From Erythrobacter sp. NAP1 (GTDB taxonomy: Bacteria; Pseudomonadota; Alphaproteobacteria; Sphingomonadales; Sphingomonadaceae): DNA of 64,000 nucleotides. The translations under genes and the position numbers were made by a program. The stretch is taken from the NCBI RefSeq assembly GCF_000152865.1, contig NZ_CH672390.1, forward strand, positions 2,273,468-2,337,467, in the 5' to 3' direction. Below, piece by piece: positions 48,423-56,955 of the stretch (the stretch's first letter is position 1; the number at the start of each line of letters is the position of its first letter). Below the pieces are notes generated by a model. It was given only the letters and a program-made list of their open reading frames with translations. It did no database searches and was not told the DNA's origin.

Positions 48423-48785
48423 TCACTCTTCGCTACAGATACCTGCTCGTGCCCACCAGTCGGCGTAGCTCGAATTCCTCACCATTCTTCGATTTTCGTC
48501 AGGAGCGCCATCGTCCCACCAGACGGGGCCGCGCTCTCCCAGTGCCAGTTTCGCTTCGTGGACCTTGGCGCGCGCTGCCTTTTCCGCTTCGGCATCGCCG
48601 GACCGCTTGGCAGCGCCGACTTCGCGGCGCGCATCCATTAGTGACGCGACCAGACGCTCGCGCTCGTCTTCCGACAAGTGGGGATTGGCCGCGCGCCAAA
48701 GCTGTCCGCGCACGATGATATAGCGGCCATCTGGTGTTAGCGACGGCCCGCCGGAATTAGCCAGCGGCGGCTTTCCGTGCTGCAT
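48423..48785 (-). CDS. Conserved hypothetical protein
   Basis: 120 aa. Conserved-looking core [20 protein letters not shown], a charged helical middle ([18 protein letters not shown]) and an aromatic end [18 protein letters not shown] recognise relatives in sphingomonads that are labelled as biopolymer transporter Tol, a label not supported by the sequence. The chosen start (48785) overlaps the end of the HxlR gene by 29 bp; a frame to 48857 is also open. Likely a soluble protein. Confidence 0.65.
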   Translation of the reverse strand: MQHGKPPLANSGGPSLTPDGRYIIVRGQLWRAANPHLSEDERERLVASLMDARREVGAAKRSGDAEAEKAARAKVHEAKLALGERGPVWWDDGAPDENRRMVRNSSYADWWARAGICSEE

Positions 48786-49311
48786 CGATGTCGACAACAT
48801 CGCCAGGAACGGTGCCCGCACCCGGCGTCGCGGTTGAACCATCGGCGCGCTTGCCAAGGTCTTCGCGGCGCGTCAGCCACAAATCTTCGTGCGTCAGCAC
48901 ACGCCCGTCATGCGCGAGGATAGAGACCGGCCCGATCGGCAGGCGGTCCTTCTCATCGACCAGCACGGGGTCTTCGGTCACGAGCTCTGAGCCATACTTC
49001 TGCCCCCACTGACGCAGCGCGATCATGGCCGGCAGCAGGTCGAAACCCTTCTCGGTCAGGCGATATTCGATCTTGCGACGGTCGTCTGCACACGGTTCAC
49101 GCTTAAGGATGCCGTGGTCGACCAACTTGGCCAGGCGGTTGGAGAGAATGTTGCGCGCAATGCCGAGTTCGCTGAGAAACTCCTCGAAATGCTTGAGCCC
49201 ATTGAAGCTCGCCCGCAGGATCATGAAGGACCAGCGTTCCCCCATCACTTCAAGCGCTTGCGGCAGACCGCATTCGATCAGCTCGCGCAGTGGTTCTCTA
49301 ATATTGCCCAT
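48757..49311 (-). CDS. HxlR family transcriptional regulator
   Basis: 184 aa. The winged-helix HxlR domain is clear in the first ~110 residues: GERWSFMILRASFNGLKHFEEF, GIARNILSNRLAKLVDHGIL and IEYRLTEKGFDLLP. An extra ~70-residue C-terminal tail follows, longer than in most HxlR proteins. It often controls a divergent gene; here that is the small exported protein at 49540, and palindromes lie between them. Confidence 0.9.
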   Translation of the reverse strand: MGNIREPLRELIECGLPQALEVMGERWSFMILRASFNGLKHFEEFLSELGIARNILSNRLAKLVDHGILKREPCADDRRKIEYRLTEKGFDLLPAMIALRQWGQKYGSELVTEDPVLVDEKDRLPIGPVSILAHDGRVLTHEDLWLTRREDLGKRADGSTATPGAGTVPGDVVDIDAARKAAAG

Positions 49312-49425
49312 ATCAGTCCTTTCCCAGCAACCTATCTAGCGCGAATTGCGCTGATGGCAAAATCCGGAGCGATTTGCCGCTCAGGGAGCGTGGAAAACCG
49401 GTGCCGAAAATAATTTAAGTTTCTA

Positions 49426-49484
49426 GTTGCAACCTGAAACCTAATCGCATAGGTAGTGAATCGCAACTGGTTTCGAATCGAAAC
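49426..49484. promoter_or_regulatory. Palindromes between hxlR-type gene and exported-protein gene
   Basis: GTTGCAAC (49426-49433) is an 8-bp perfect palindrome; GTTTCGA-A-TCGAAAC (49470-49484) is a 15-bp one with a single central base. Both lie in the 228-bp divergent gap, the second 55 bp before the ATG at 49540. They are natural candidates for the HxlR operator. Confidence 0.5.
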
Positions 49485-49539
49485 TGTGCACCGCAACAAA
49501 TACTATTTCAGGTCCCCACTACTGAAAAGGAATAATGTG

Positions 49540-49878
49540 ATGAACCTCTCTCTACCCCGCGCAAGCCGCATCGCTGTCCTCGCTTCGGCCATCGCTTACA
49601 CTTCGATGACCTTCGGCATGGCGACCGCCACCCCCGTCGCTGCACAGGGCGGCGCCTACTACACCGCCACCCTCGCCCAGCCAGCTGATGACGACCGCGC
49701 TGTTGCTGGCGGCGTTGCATGGATCTGCGAAGGCAACACTTGCGTTGCGAACAAGGGCACCTCGCGCCCGTCGCGCATCTGCCGCGGCCTCGCTCGCGAA
49801 TTCGGCGAAATCACCACCTTCAAGGTTGAAGGCGAAGATCTCGACGAAGCAAAGCTTGCTCGCTGCAACGGCAACTAA
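49540..49878 (+). CDS. Small exported protein (CC_3452-like)
   Basis: 112 aa. Signal peptide ending PVAAQ, then a short domain with AYYTATLAQP, AWICEGNTCVANKGTSRPS, ICRGLAREFGEITTF and a final LARCNGN. Four Cys suggest two disulfides. The pattern resembles the CC_3452-type proteins common in sphingomonads, of unknown role. Divergent from the HxlR regulator and followed by a strong terminator. Confidence 0.75.
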   Translation: MNLSLPRASRIAVLASAIAYTSMTFGMATATPVAAQGGAYYTATLAQPADDDRAVAGGVAWICEGNTCVANKGTSRPSRICRGLAREFGEITTFKVEGEDLDEAKLARCNGN

Positions 49879-50001
49879 TCCTGGCGAACACCGATCCCAG
49901 ATCGCCGGGCCGCTTTTAACCTCTGTGTGAGGTGTCCTCCCCTCGCGGCCCGTAGATCTCAATCCGACCCAACTCCAAACCTCAGGTCGGAAAACTCAAG
50001 A

Positions 50002-50041
50002 CCCCGGCGAAGCTCCCCCAACAGCTTCGCCGGGGCTTTTT
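50002..50041 (+). terminator. Terminator after the small exported protein gene
   Basis: CCCCGGCGAAGCT (50002-50014) pairs exactly with AGCTTCGCCGGGG (50023-50035) around an 8-nt loop, followed by CTTTTT (50036-50041). Very stable. It also separates the convergent HAD gene. Confidence 0.92.
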
Positions 50042-50049
50042 CGTTTTGA

Positions 50050-50667
50050 CTACAGGAAGCCGGCGCTGGCCAGCTGCTGTTCGAGCGCGACCGCATCGGT
50101 AAAGACATGCGCGTCCCAGCCGCGATCCTTCGCAGCTTCGACATTGGCCGGGTTGTCATCAGTGAAAAAGAGAGCATCGCCAACCCGCCCGGCGCGCTGC
50201 TCAGTGATCTCGTAGATGCGGTGATCCGGCTTGGCGATCCGCTCTTCGCCCGAGACGACGATATCTTCGAACAGCTCGAAAATGTCGTGTTCACGGCGGA
50301 ACTGGGAGAACAGCTCCACGCCGAAATTGGTAAGGCTGTATAGCGGTACGCCAGCCGAATGCAGGCGCCTGACAATCGCGTGCACGCCCTCGACCGCATC
50401 AGGAGCGCTTTCATTGAAACGCGCAGCATAGGCAGCGATGCGCAGCGCCTGATCGGGATATTCAGCCATGCGCGCCGGCAGCATCTCACCAAGAGGCACG
50501 CCGCGATCGTGCTGGAAGTGCCATTCTTCGGTCACGACATTGGCAAGGAACCAGTCAAGCTCATCCTTGTCGTGGATCAGCTTTTCGAACAGGTTGCGAA
50601 GTTGCCAGTGGAACAGCACGCGGCCGATGTCGAACACGACCACCTTGCCCTGATTGTCTGCGCTCAA
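50050..50667 (-). CDS. HAD-superfamily hydrolase
   Basis: 205 aa. Motif I is VVFDIGRVL (nucleophile Asp with Gly at the +2 position, as in the YihX/haloacid-dehalogenase-like group rather than DxD phosphatases), motif II is YSLTNFG, motif III is the KPD region and motif IV is FFTDDNPANV. A four-helix cap lies between motifs I and II. Probably a small-molecule phosphatase or dehalogenase; substrate unknown. Confidence 0.88.
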   Translation of the reverse strand: MSADNQGKVVVFDIGRVLFHWQLRNLFEKLIHDKDELDWFLANVVTEEWHFQHDRGVPLGEMLPARMAEYPDQALRIAAYAARFNESAPDAVEGVHAIVRRLHSAGVPLYSLTNFGVELFSQFRREHDIFELFEDIVVSGEERIAKPDHRIYEITEQRAGRVGDALFFTDDNPANVEAAKDRGWDAHVFTDAVALEQQLASAGFL

Positions 50668-50696
50668 GTCTGATGCCTCGTCTTATCGGAGCCTAC

Positions 50697-50743
50697 AAAC
50701 GGCTGCGGCCCGCTCTCCGGTCTGGAGGCGGGCCGCTGCGTTT
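50697..50743 (-). terminator. Terminator downstream of rpmJ
   Basis: GCGGCCCGC (50705-50713) pairs exactly with GCGGGCCGC (50728-50736); CTCC/GGAG extend the stem inside and AAACG (50697-50701) with CGTTT (50739-50743) outside an internal loop. On the minus strand it follows rpmJ and ends in GTTTGT. Confidence 0.65.
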
Positions 50744-50783
50744 CTTCGACCGCCTGCTATGGGCAGTCGGCCAATCGTCTGGC

Positions 50784-50909
50784 TTAGCCCTGACGGGCCT
50801 TGAAGCGGCGATTGGTCTTGTTGATGACATAAGTGCGACCACGACGGCGAATAACGCGGCAATCGCGGTGGCGGTTCTTCAGCGACTTGAGGCTGTTGCG
50901 GATTTTCAT
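50784..50909 (-). CDS. rpmJ: Ribosomal protein bL36
   Basis: 41 aa. Begins [19 protein letters not shown] and ends RRFKARQG, the alternative (zinc-ligand-poor) L36 form of about 41 residues with a single Cys. Stand-alone gene outside the ribosomal protein operons, as is usual for this paralogue in alphaproteobacteria. Confidence 0.95.
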   Translation of the reverse strand: MKIRNSLKSLKNRHRDCRVIRRRGRTYVINKTNRRFKARQG

Positions 50910-50999
50910 TTTCGGCTTCCCGGTAATAAAACAGGCACCGGAGATGGTCTCCGATGCCGGAAATTCAAGGCGCGCCACTACCCGTGCCCCTGTGATTCG

Positions 51000-52025
51000 T
51001 CAACCTTCGCCGCGCAATTGAGACAATTTCCTCTCCCATGCGAGCGCGTGGGCGATGATCGTGTCGAGGTCATCATGCTCCGGCTGCCACGGCAGGTTCG
51101 CTCGAATGCGTGATGGATCGGAGATAAGCGACGCCGGATCGCCCGCGCGGCGGCCTTCCATGCGGCGGTCAATTGTCATGTTCGTCACGCGATCGACCGC
51201 ATCGAGAACTTCGAGCACAGAAAAACCTCGACCATAACCGCAGTTCATCTTCAGCGACCGCTCGGGCTGGGCCATCAGTGCCTCGAGGGCGAGCACATGT
51301 GCCGCAGCCAGATCGCTGACGTGAATGTAGTCACGAACGCCTGTTCCATCGGGCGTATCGAAATCGGTGCCGAAGACAGCGACCCCGTCACGCTTGCCGA
51401 GCGCCGCTTCGACCGCGACTTTGATCAAATGCGTCGCGCCCGCCGTCGACTGACCGGTGCGCGCTTTAGGATCAGCCCCCGCCACATTGAAATATCGCAG
51501 CGCACAGAAGTTGAGTGTGTGGGCAGAGGCGGTATCGGTCAGCATCTGCTCGGTCATCAGCTTCGACCAACCATAAGGATTGATCGGACTTTGCGGCGTA
51601 TCTTCGCGCACGGGCGAGACTTCGGGCACACCGTAGGTCGCGGCCGTGGACGAGAAAATGAAATGCGGTACACCGGCCTTAACCGCAGCCTCGATCAGCG
51701 TGCGGCTTTTAGCTGTGTTGTTGTGATAATATTTGAGTGGGTCCTCGACGCTTTCGGGCACGATGATCGAACCGGCGAAATGCATGATTGCCCTCGTGCC
51801 TTGCTCTTCGAAAATGCGTCCGAGCAGTTCGGCGTCCTCGATATCGCCCTCATAGAAGGCAACACCATCGGGAACGGCGAACCGAAAACCGGTCGTCAGG
51901 TTATCGATAACCGCGACGGGCCATCCGGCGTCTTTCAGCGCAAGAACCGCATGGCTGCCTATGTAGCCAGCACCTCCCGTCACCAAGACGGGAACACGAT
52001 CCGTCACGTTTTCGTTTCTATTCAT
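51000..52025 (-). CDS. galE: GalE, UDP-glucose 4-epimerase
   Basis: 341 aa. Extended SDR enzyme: VLVTGGAGYIGSH binds NAD, the catalytic Ser is in FSSTAATYG and the YxxxK motif is YGWSK. It interconverts UDP-glucose and UDP-galactose for polysaccharide synthesis. The start at 52025 (MNRNENV) is 43 bp from the divergent lipoprotein gene; longer frames are unsupported. Confidence 0.94.
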   Translation of the reverse strand: MNRNENVTDRVPVLVTGGAGYIGSHAVLALKDAGWPVAVIDNLTTGFRFAVPDGVAFYEGDIEDAELLGRIFEEQGTRAIMHFAGSIIVPESVEDPLKYYHNNTAKSRTLIEAAVKAGVPHFIFSSTAATYGVPEVSPVREDTPQSPINPYGWSKLMTEQMLTDTASAHTLNFCALRYFNVAGADPKARTGQSTAGATHLIKVAVEAALGKRDGVAVFGTDFDTPDGTGVRDYIHVSDLAAAHVLALEALMAQPERSLKMNCGYGRGFSVLEVLDAVDRVTNMTIDRRMEGRRAGDPASLISDPSRIRANLPWQPEHDDLDTIIAHALAWERKLSQLRGEG

Positions 52026-52068
52026 GTGCGTGCCCCTAACATGCGCCAGTTTACAGAGGAAACAGCTC

Positions 52069-52692
52069 ATGATGGCTCTGCCCCGTATTGTTCGCCCTGC
52101 CCTTGTTCTTGCGCTCGCTGGCACGCTCAGCGCCTGTGCCGGGACCTACACCGGCCCGGTAGAGGTGACCCGCTTCGTCTCCGAGCAGCCTGCAATGTTG
52201 GGACAGGGCACGATCACCCTCGAATTCCCGGACGAGTTGCGAAATACAGGCGCACGGGACGCCTTTGCCTCCGCAGTTTCAAGCGAGCTCGAGGCGCTGG
52301 GCTACACAGTGGTCATGGATACCGCTTCAGCTGGGCAAATCGCGACAATCCGGACATCGCGCAATCCAATCGAAGCTGCCGATCGAGGAGGACCGGTCAG
52401 TGTCGGCGTGGGCGGCGGAACCGGTAGCTTCGGAAGCGGCGTCGGTGTTGGTGTCGGCATCAATCTGGGTGGAGGCGATCGCGGGCCGAGGGTCGTCACT
52501 GAACTTTCTGTCCGCATTTCCGGACCTGGCGGAGAAAGCCTTTGGGAAGGCCGCGCTCAGCAGCCCATTTCCATCAAATCGCCTTATGCCGATGTGGATG
52601 CGAGCGCGCGTACGCTCACTGCCGCCTTGTTCAAGGACTTTCCCGGTGGCAATGGCGAAACCGTATCCATAGACGTCGACGAACTGCGCTAA
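52069..52692 (+). CDS. DUF4136-like lipoprotein (paralogue of 13627-14310)
   Basis: 207 aa. Signal peptide with lipobox LSAC (Cys23). The body has [15 protein letters not shown], a Gly-rich low-complexity region ([19 protein letters not shown]), and ends [19 protein letters not shown], nearly the same closing motif as the lipoprotein at 13627. Function unknown. AGAGGA precedes the ATG. The M14 carboxypeptidase follows after 29 bp. Confidence 0.78.
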   Translation: MMALPRIVRPALVLALAGTLSACAGTYTGPVEVTRFVSEQPAMLGQGTITLEFPDELRNTGARDAFASAVSSELEALGYTVVMDTASAGQIATIRTSRNPIEAADRGGPVSVGVGGGTGSFGSGVGVGVGINLGGGDRGPRVVTELSVRISGPGGESLWEGRAQQPISIKSPYADVDASARTLTAALFKDFPGGNGETVSIDVDELR

Positions 52693-52721
52693 GGCTCGCT
52701 CGGCAACAATCAGGGGCATTC

Positions 52722-53861
52722 ATGACTAATATCGCAATCGATGCCGCTTTCGACAGCGGCAATATCGAAGTGCTGTCGATCGACGGAGCAAGCGCAAAGC
52801 TCGCCATCAAGAAGGACCACATGTCCGAATTCGCGCAGTGGTTTTACTTCCGTGTGACTGGCACAGCGGGCGAGGAAGTGACGCTCAAGATCACCGGCCT
52901 CAACGGCAGCGCCTACCCGGGTGGCTGGCCCAATTACGACGCATGCGTTTCCGAAGACCGCGAATACTGGACCCGCGCGGCCAGCACTTTTGACAAGAAT
53001 GAGGACCATGGCACGCTTACCATTCGCTACGTCCCTGCCTCCAACCTCAGCTGGTTTGCATATTTCGCGCCTTACTCGATGGAGCGTCACCACGACCTCG
53101 TCGCCGAAGCGGCCGCGTGCGAGGGGGTCGACCTCGTTCGCCTCACCACCACGCTCGACGGGCAGCCGCTCGACATGCTGCAGATGGGCGATGGGGAGAA
53201 ACAGGTGTGGCTATACGCGCGCCAGCACCCCGGTGAAACACAGGCCGAGTGGTGGATGGAAGGCGCACTCGAATGCCTGACCGATCCGACCGACCCGGTA
53301 GCGCGCGGGCTGCGAAAGCATGCGCGGATTCATGTCGTGCCGAATTGCAACCCGGACGGATCGCGCCGCGGCCATCTGCGCACCAACGCTGTCGGCACGA
53401 ACCTCAATCGCGAGTGGGCCAAGCCCAGCGCCGAGAAATCGCCCGAAGTGCTCGCAATCCGGGCGAAGATGGATGAGACCGGTGTCGATTACGCGATGGA
53501 CGTCCACGGAGACGAAGCCATTCCTGCGGTCTTTCTAGCCGGTTTCGAAGGCATCCCGAGCTGGACCGACGAACTGGGTAAACAATTCTATCGCTACCAG
53601 CGCATACTCGACCGCCGGACTCCCGATTTCCAGACTGAGCTCGGCTATCCGAAGGCAGCGGCCGGCAAGGCCAATCTCGCAATCTCGACCAATCAGGTGG
53701 CCGAGCGCTACGGCGCCTGTGCGATGACGCTGGAGATGCCTTACAAGGATCTCGCGGACTTCCCCGAGCCCGAGCAAGGCTGGTCACCCGAGCGTTGCAA
53801 ACTGCTCGCCCGCGACTGCCTTGCAGCGCTGCTGGAGTGGATTGAAACCAGCGAGGACTAA
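52722..53861 (+). CDS. M14 cytosolic-type carboxypeptidase
   Basis: 379 aa. An N-terminal beta-sandwich domain ([31 protein letters not shown]) is followed by the zinc carboxypeptidase with [10 protein letters not shown] (His and Glu ligands), [18 protein letters not shown] and YAMDVHGDE. This layout matches the cytosolic carboxypeptidase (Nna1/CCP-like) group; there is no signal peptide. The bacterial substrate is not established. Its stop shares CTAA with the convergent YetF-like gene. Confidence 0.9.
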   Translation: MTNIAIDAAFDSGNIEVLSIDGASAKLAIKKDHMSEFAQWFYFRVTGTAGEEVTLKITGLNGSAYPGGWPNYDACVSEDREYWTRAASTFDKNEDHGTLTIRYVPASNLSWFAYFAPYSMERHHDLVAEAAACEGVDLVRLTTTLDGQPLDMLQMGDGEKQVWLYARQHPGETQAEWWMEGALECLTDPTDPVARGLRKHARIHVVPNCNPDGSRRGHLRTNAVGTNLNREWAKPSAEKSPEVLAIRAKMDETGVDYAMDVHGDEAIPAVFLAGFEGIPSWTDELGKQFYRYQRILDRRTPDFQTELGYPKAAAGKANLAISTNQVAERYGACAMTLEMPYKDLADFPEPEQGWSPERCKLLARDCLAALLEWIETSED

Positions 53862-54406
53862 GTTCCCCGCACGTCCTCCAGCAGAACTTCATCGAGTTCC
53901 GCGTTCCCGTGAAGTACCGACACATCGCCGGTCGTCTCGAGGATAGCGGCGCGGACTTCGGACAGCTGGAGGACATTCGCCTCGCGCAGCTTGGCGATCA
54001 TGTCCTCGCGCCGAATGTGGTTCGCTTTGAGGGCCCCTTCGTCGAATTCTCCGTCGCGCATGATTAGGCAGGGCTGATTGCCAATCATGTCGGCTGCGGT
54101 CTCCGATCGGCGGCGCAGGAAGGACGTCGCGGCTTGCGCAAGAATCAGGCCGAGCATGGCTGCGATTGCCTGCAGGAATGCCGTCCATTCGCTCGCCTGC
54201 CCTGCACCCGCGAGAAGCGAACCGAAGGCAACGGTGGTCACGAAGTCGAAGTTCGTCATCTTCGACAGCGTACGAAGTCCATTCAGCCGGATGAGCAGAT
54301 TCATCCAGCCCAGCGCAAGAACAGCAAGGATAGCGCCGCGAATGAGGGCATCGGCAATGGGTGGCTCTACAAAAATACGCGCTCTCCGGTAGCTTCTGGT
54401 TACCAA
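53858..54406 (-). CDS. YetF/DUF421-type membrane protein
   Basis: About 182 aa. Helices near the start ([40 protein letters not shown]) flank the [20 protein letters not shown] motif of DUF421 proteins, followed by a soluble domain with [14 protein letters not shown]. The start is uncertain: no ATG exists at the expected place, so a TTG at 54406 is proposed; a GTG at 54439 is another option. Confidence 0.7.
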   Translation of the reverse strand: MVTRSYRRARIFVEPPIADALIRGAILAVLALGWMNLLIRLNGLRTLSKMTNFDFVTTVAFGSLLAGAGQASEWTAFLQAIAAMLGLILAQAATSFLRRRSETAADMIGNQPCLIMRDGEFDEGALKANHIRREDMIAKLREANVLQLSEVRAAILETTGDVSVLHGNAELDEVLLEDVRGT

Positions 54407-54502
54407 CGCCTCGCAAGGCCGTTGGTGCCAAGCGCCCACAATTTCAAACCGCTGCCGGTCGGAATGTGCTAAGCTCAAAAGCGATCTTAAGGGAGAAAGA
54501 GA

Positions 54503-55183
54503 TTGAACCGCATCATTGATCGCCGCCAGTTGCTCGCCGGCACCGGCGCCTTCGCAATGCTGGCGCTCACGCCTTACCCGCTTCGCGCGCAAGGTCTTGG
54601 CCTTTCTTCCATTCTGGGGCGCGCAACAGACAACGCACTCGACAAGCTGTCTCAGCCCGGCGCGTTCTACGACGACGAGAGCATTCGTATCGGCCTTCCG
54701 ATTGTCGGCAATCTGGGCGGGCGCGCAGGTGGGCTGATGGGATCGCTCCTTAACGCAGGCAACAGGCTTGGCGTGCTGGGCGGTGTCACCCGCTCAATCA
54801 ACGATGCGGCAGGGGTCGCCGCAGGCGAAGCAAAGCCGATCTTCCGCGATGCGATCGACAATCTGTCGTTTAGTGACGCACCCGGGATCATCCGTGAAAG
54901 CGATGGAGGCACGCAATATCTGCGTCAGTCCTCGAACGATCGCCTTCATTCGCGCCTGGAGCCGCTTGTGGACAGCGCGCTCGAAAAGGCAGGTGTCTAT
55001 GGCCAGTTTGACAAACTTGCCGAAGACCACAGCTTCATTCGCGATGCCGGATTAAACCGGGAGCGCATCAACCGCTCGGTCACCGACCAAGGTCTGGACG
55101 GAATCTTCGCGTATATTGGAAGTGAAGAGCGCGAATTCCGCTCCAATCCGCTCGGAGGACTCGGAGACTTGCTCGGTAACTAG
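54503..55183 (+). CDS. DUF4197 exported protein
   Basis: 226 aa from a TTG start at 54503 with GGGAG upstream. A Tat-like or Sec signal (DRRQLLAGTGAFAMLALTP) is followed by the DUF4197 pattern: ATDNALDKLSQPGAFYDD, IRIGLPIV, DAIDNLSFSDAPGII, and a late GLDGIFAYIGSEEREFR. Function unknown. Its stop shares CTAG with the convergent cdd gene. Confidence 0.85.
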   Translation: MNRIIDRRQLLAGTGAFAMLALTPYPLRAQGLGLSSILGRATDNALDKLSQPGAFYDDESIRIGLPIVGNLGGRAGGLMGSLLNAGNRLGVLGGVTRSINDAAGVAAGEAKPIFRDAIDNLSFSDAPGIIRESDGGTQYLRQSSNDRLHSRLEPLVDSALEKAGVYGQFDKLAEDHSFIRDAGLNRERINRSVTDQGLDGIFAYIGSEEREFRSNPLGGLGDLLGN

Positions 55184-55596
55184 ACGAGATTTGCCGGGCC
55201 GAAGGCATGCGGGAGAAGCTCGGATAGCTTCACGCGGCGTACTTCGTCATTGCCGACGCACAGAATATCCGGGTTGGTATCGCCCAGCTGAGCGATTTCA
55301 TTAAGGACCTGGCGGCAGCGCCCGCATGGCGTGATTGGCGCGCCGTCGCCCTTGTCGAGAGGCCCTACGACAGCGACCCTGACAAGCCCGCCGCGCCGCC
55401 CGTCGTTGAGCGCCTTGGAAACGGCATTCGTCTCGGCACATAGCGCAAGACCGTAGCTCGCATTCTCGACGTTAGAGCCGGTTATCACGGCGCCGTCATC
55501 GAACAGCAGGGCGGCCCCCACTTCGTATTCGGAGTACGGCGCATATGCCCTGGTGGCCGCTTCCCTGGCAGCTGCGATCAGCGCGTCGTCATTCAT
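55180..55596 (-). CDS. cdd: Cdd, cytidine deaminase
   Basis: 138 aa, short homotetrameric form. Zinc ligands are in LCAETNAV and PCGRCRQVL, the proton-shuttle Glu is in the first, and AYAPYSEYEVGAAL and GSNVENASYGL bind substrate. It converts cytidine and deoxycytidine to uridines. The ATG overlaps the preceding GH25-like gene stop (ATGA), so the two are coupled. Confidence 0.93.
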   Translation of the reverse strand: MNDDALIAAAREAATRAYAPYSEYEVGAALLFDDGAVITGSNVENASYGLALCAETNAVSKALNDGRRGGLVRVAVVGPLDKGDGAPITPCGRCRQVLNEIAQLGDTNPDILCVGNDEVRRVKLSELLPHAFGPANLV

Positions 55597-56306
55597 CTTT
55601 GCACCACCACCCACTCGATTGCATCCGTCGATGCCTCGCTAACCAATTGACTGTTTGCACTCCATAGCAGCCACGGTCGTCCGGCATAGTCTGGCCGCGC
55701 ACGGTCGCGCATCAACCACAGGTCGCGCTCGGTAGAGCGAGCCGTCCTATGACGCGCTTCGAACTGGCGGCTAAGTTTCAGAATGACGGGCTTGCCCGCA
55801 TGCATCTCAATCTGATTGACCAAGGTCATAAGCTCGCTTTCAACCGCAGCGTCGCTGACAGCAGGCTCGCAACCGCTTGCCGTGCGAGTGAGCGCGATTG
55901 CGGGAGGAAGCAGTTCGCCATCACGCGGCACCATACGGGTGTAGCGCGAAGACTGTTCATCGGCGCGCAGACATGGGTCGAAAGGCTGCACGATACCCAC
56001 CTTGAGCCCTGAGCTGCGCGCTCGCGACAGCCGCGAAGCGAAGCCGGGGTCCGGCACACCGACCGCGTCGGCAAGCTCGAGATAGACGAAGTCCGCGCCA
56101 ATCGCCTTGAGAGTTTGAAACCGAGTGCCTGAAGTACCGCTGGCGACAACAGCGCCCTGTTCGGGATAAAGCGCCACATCGGGCCGCCAGCTGCGCATGT
56201 CCCACCAAAGCCAAGCCGCGAAACCAACGCCAACCAGCACGCCGAGCGCCAACAGCCGGAACATCCACCGGCCCAGAGAGCCGCGCGTCTTTGCCCTGCG
56301 CGCCAT
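55593..56306 (-). CDS. GH25-like (lysozyme-family) membrane-anchored protein, catalytic residues doubtful
   Basis: 237 aa. One N-terminal helix (LLALGVLVGVGFAAWLWW) anchors a domain with the GH25 pattern FQTLKAIGADFVYLELAD and SSGLKVGIVQPFDPC. In active GH25 muramidases an early DxSxxQG and a KATEG motif supply catalytic acids; here the first reads ALYPEQG and the second LELADAV, so the nucleophilic apparatus looks incomplete. A cell-wall-binding or non-catalytic role is possible. Confidence 0.65.
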   Translation of the reverse strand: MARRAKTRGSLGRWMFRLLALGVLVGVGFAAWLWWDMRSWRPDVALYPEQGAVVASGTSGTRFQTLKAIGADFVYLELADAVGVPDPGFASRLSRARSSGLKVGIVQPFDPCLRADEQSSRYTRMVPRDGELLPPAIALTRTASGCEPAVSDAAVESELMTLVNQIEMHAGKPVILKLSRQFEARHRTARSTERDLWLMRDRARPDYAGRPWLLWSANSQLVSEASTDAIEWVVVQR

Positions 56307-56309
56307 CCG

Positions 56310-56816
56310 TCAGCCCTTGATGTGAAGGACGCAGATGAGCGTGAAAAGCCGCCGCGCGGTTGCAAAATCGGTTTCGACCTTGCCTTCAAGCCGCTCGACC
56401 AGAAGCTCTGCCGCACTGTTGTGAATGCCGCGCCGAGCCATGTCGATCGTCTCGATCTCGGCCGGCGTCGCCTTGCGTATCGCCTGGTAATAGCTGTCGC
56501 AGATCGCGAAATACTCCCGGATCGGACGGCGGAAACGGGCAAGGCCTATGAGCAGCGTCTCGAGCGGATTTTCTTCCTCGTCCGCAATGTCCATCGCCAA
56601 CCGACCGTCGCGCACCGCGAGGCTGAGGCGATAGGGCCCCTTTGCTCCGCGCTCTGCGCTGCGGACCGGCTTGAAGGTGTTTTCCTCGATCAGATCGTAA
56701 ATCGCCACGCGCCGTTCCTGTTCGACATCGGCATTGCGCCACAGGATCGTCTCTTCATCGAGAGCGATGTGGGCGATGCGATGAGAATTCGCGGAATCGG
56801 ATGGCAGGACGGACAT
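56310..56816 (-). CDS. UPF0262 family protein
   Basis: 168 aa. Recognised by RIAHIALDEETILWRNADVEQ, ERRVAIYDLIEENTF, GPYRLSLAVRDGRLAMDI and ARRGIHNSAAELL. A conserved alphaproteobacterial protein of unknown function. The ATG at 56816 is preferred; a GTG at 56846 would add 10 residues. First gene of an operon with the GH25-like gene and cdd, 3 bp and overlapping. Confidence 0.88.
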   Translation of the reverse strand: MSVLPSDSANSHRIAHIALDEETILWRNADVEQERRVAIYDLIEENTFKPVRSAERGAKGPYRLSLAVRDGRLAMDIADEEENPLETLLIGLARFRRPIREYFAICDSYYQAIRKATPAEIETIDMARRGIHNSAAELLVERLEGKVETDFATARRLFTLICVLHIKG

Positions 56817-56955
56817 CCGGCTTGCTTTCGCAGATGCGAGGGTCACACTTCAAGACTTCCTTTTGCGAATCCCCGCTATCCACAAGGCAAGAGGCATCTG
56901 CGAAAATAATTCGCCGCTCATCGCTCTTGCAGTTGGCGGCTACTTCGCGGATTCT

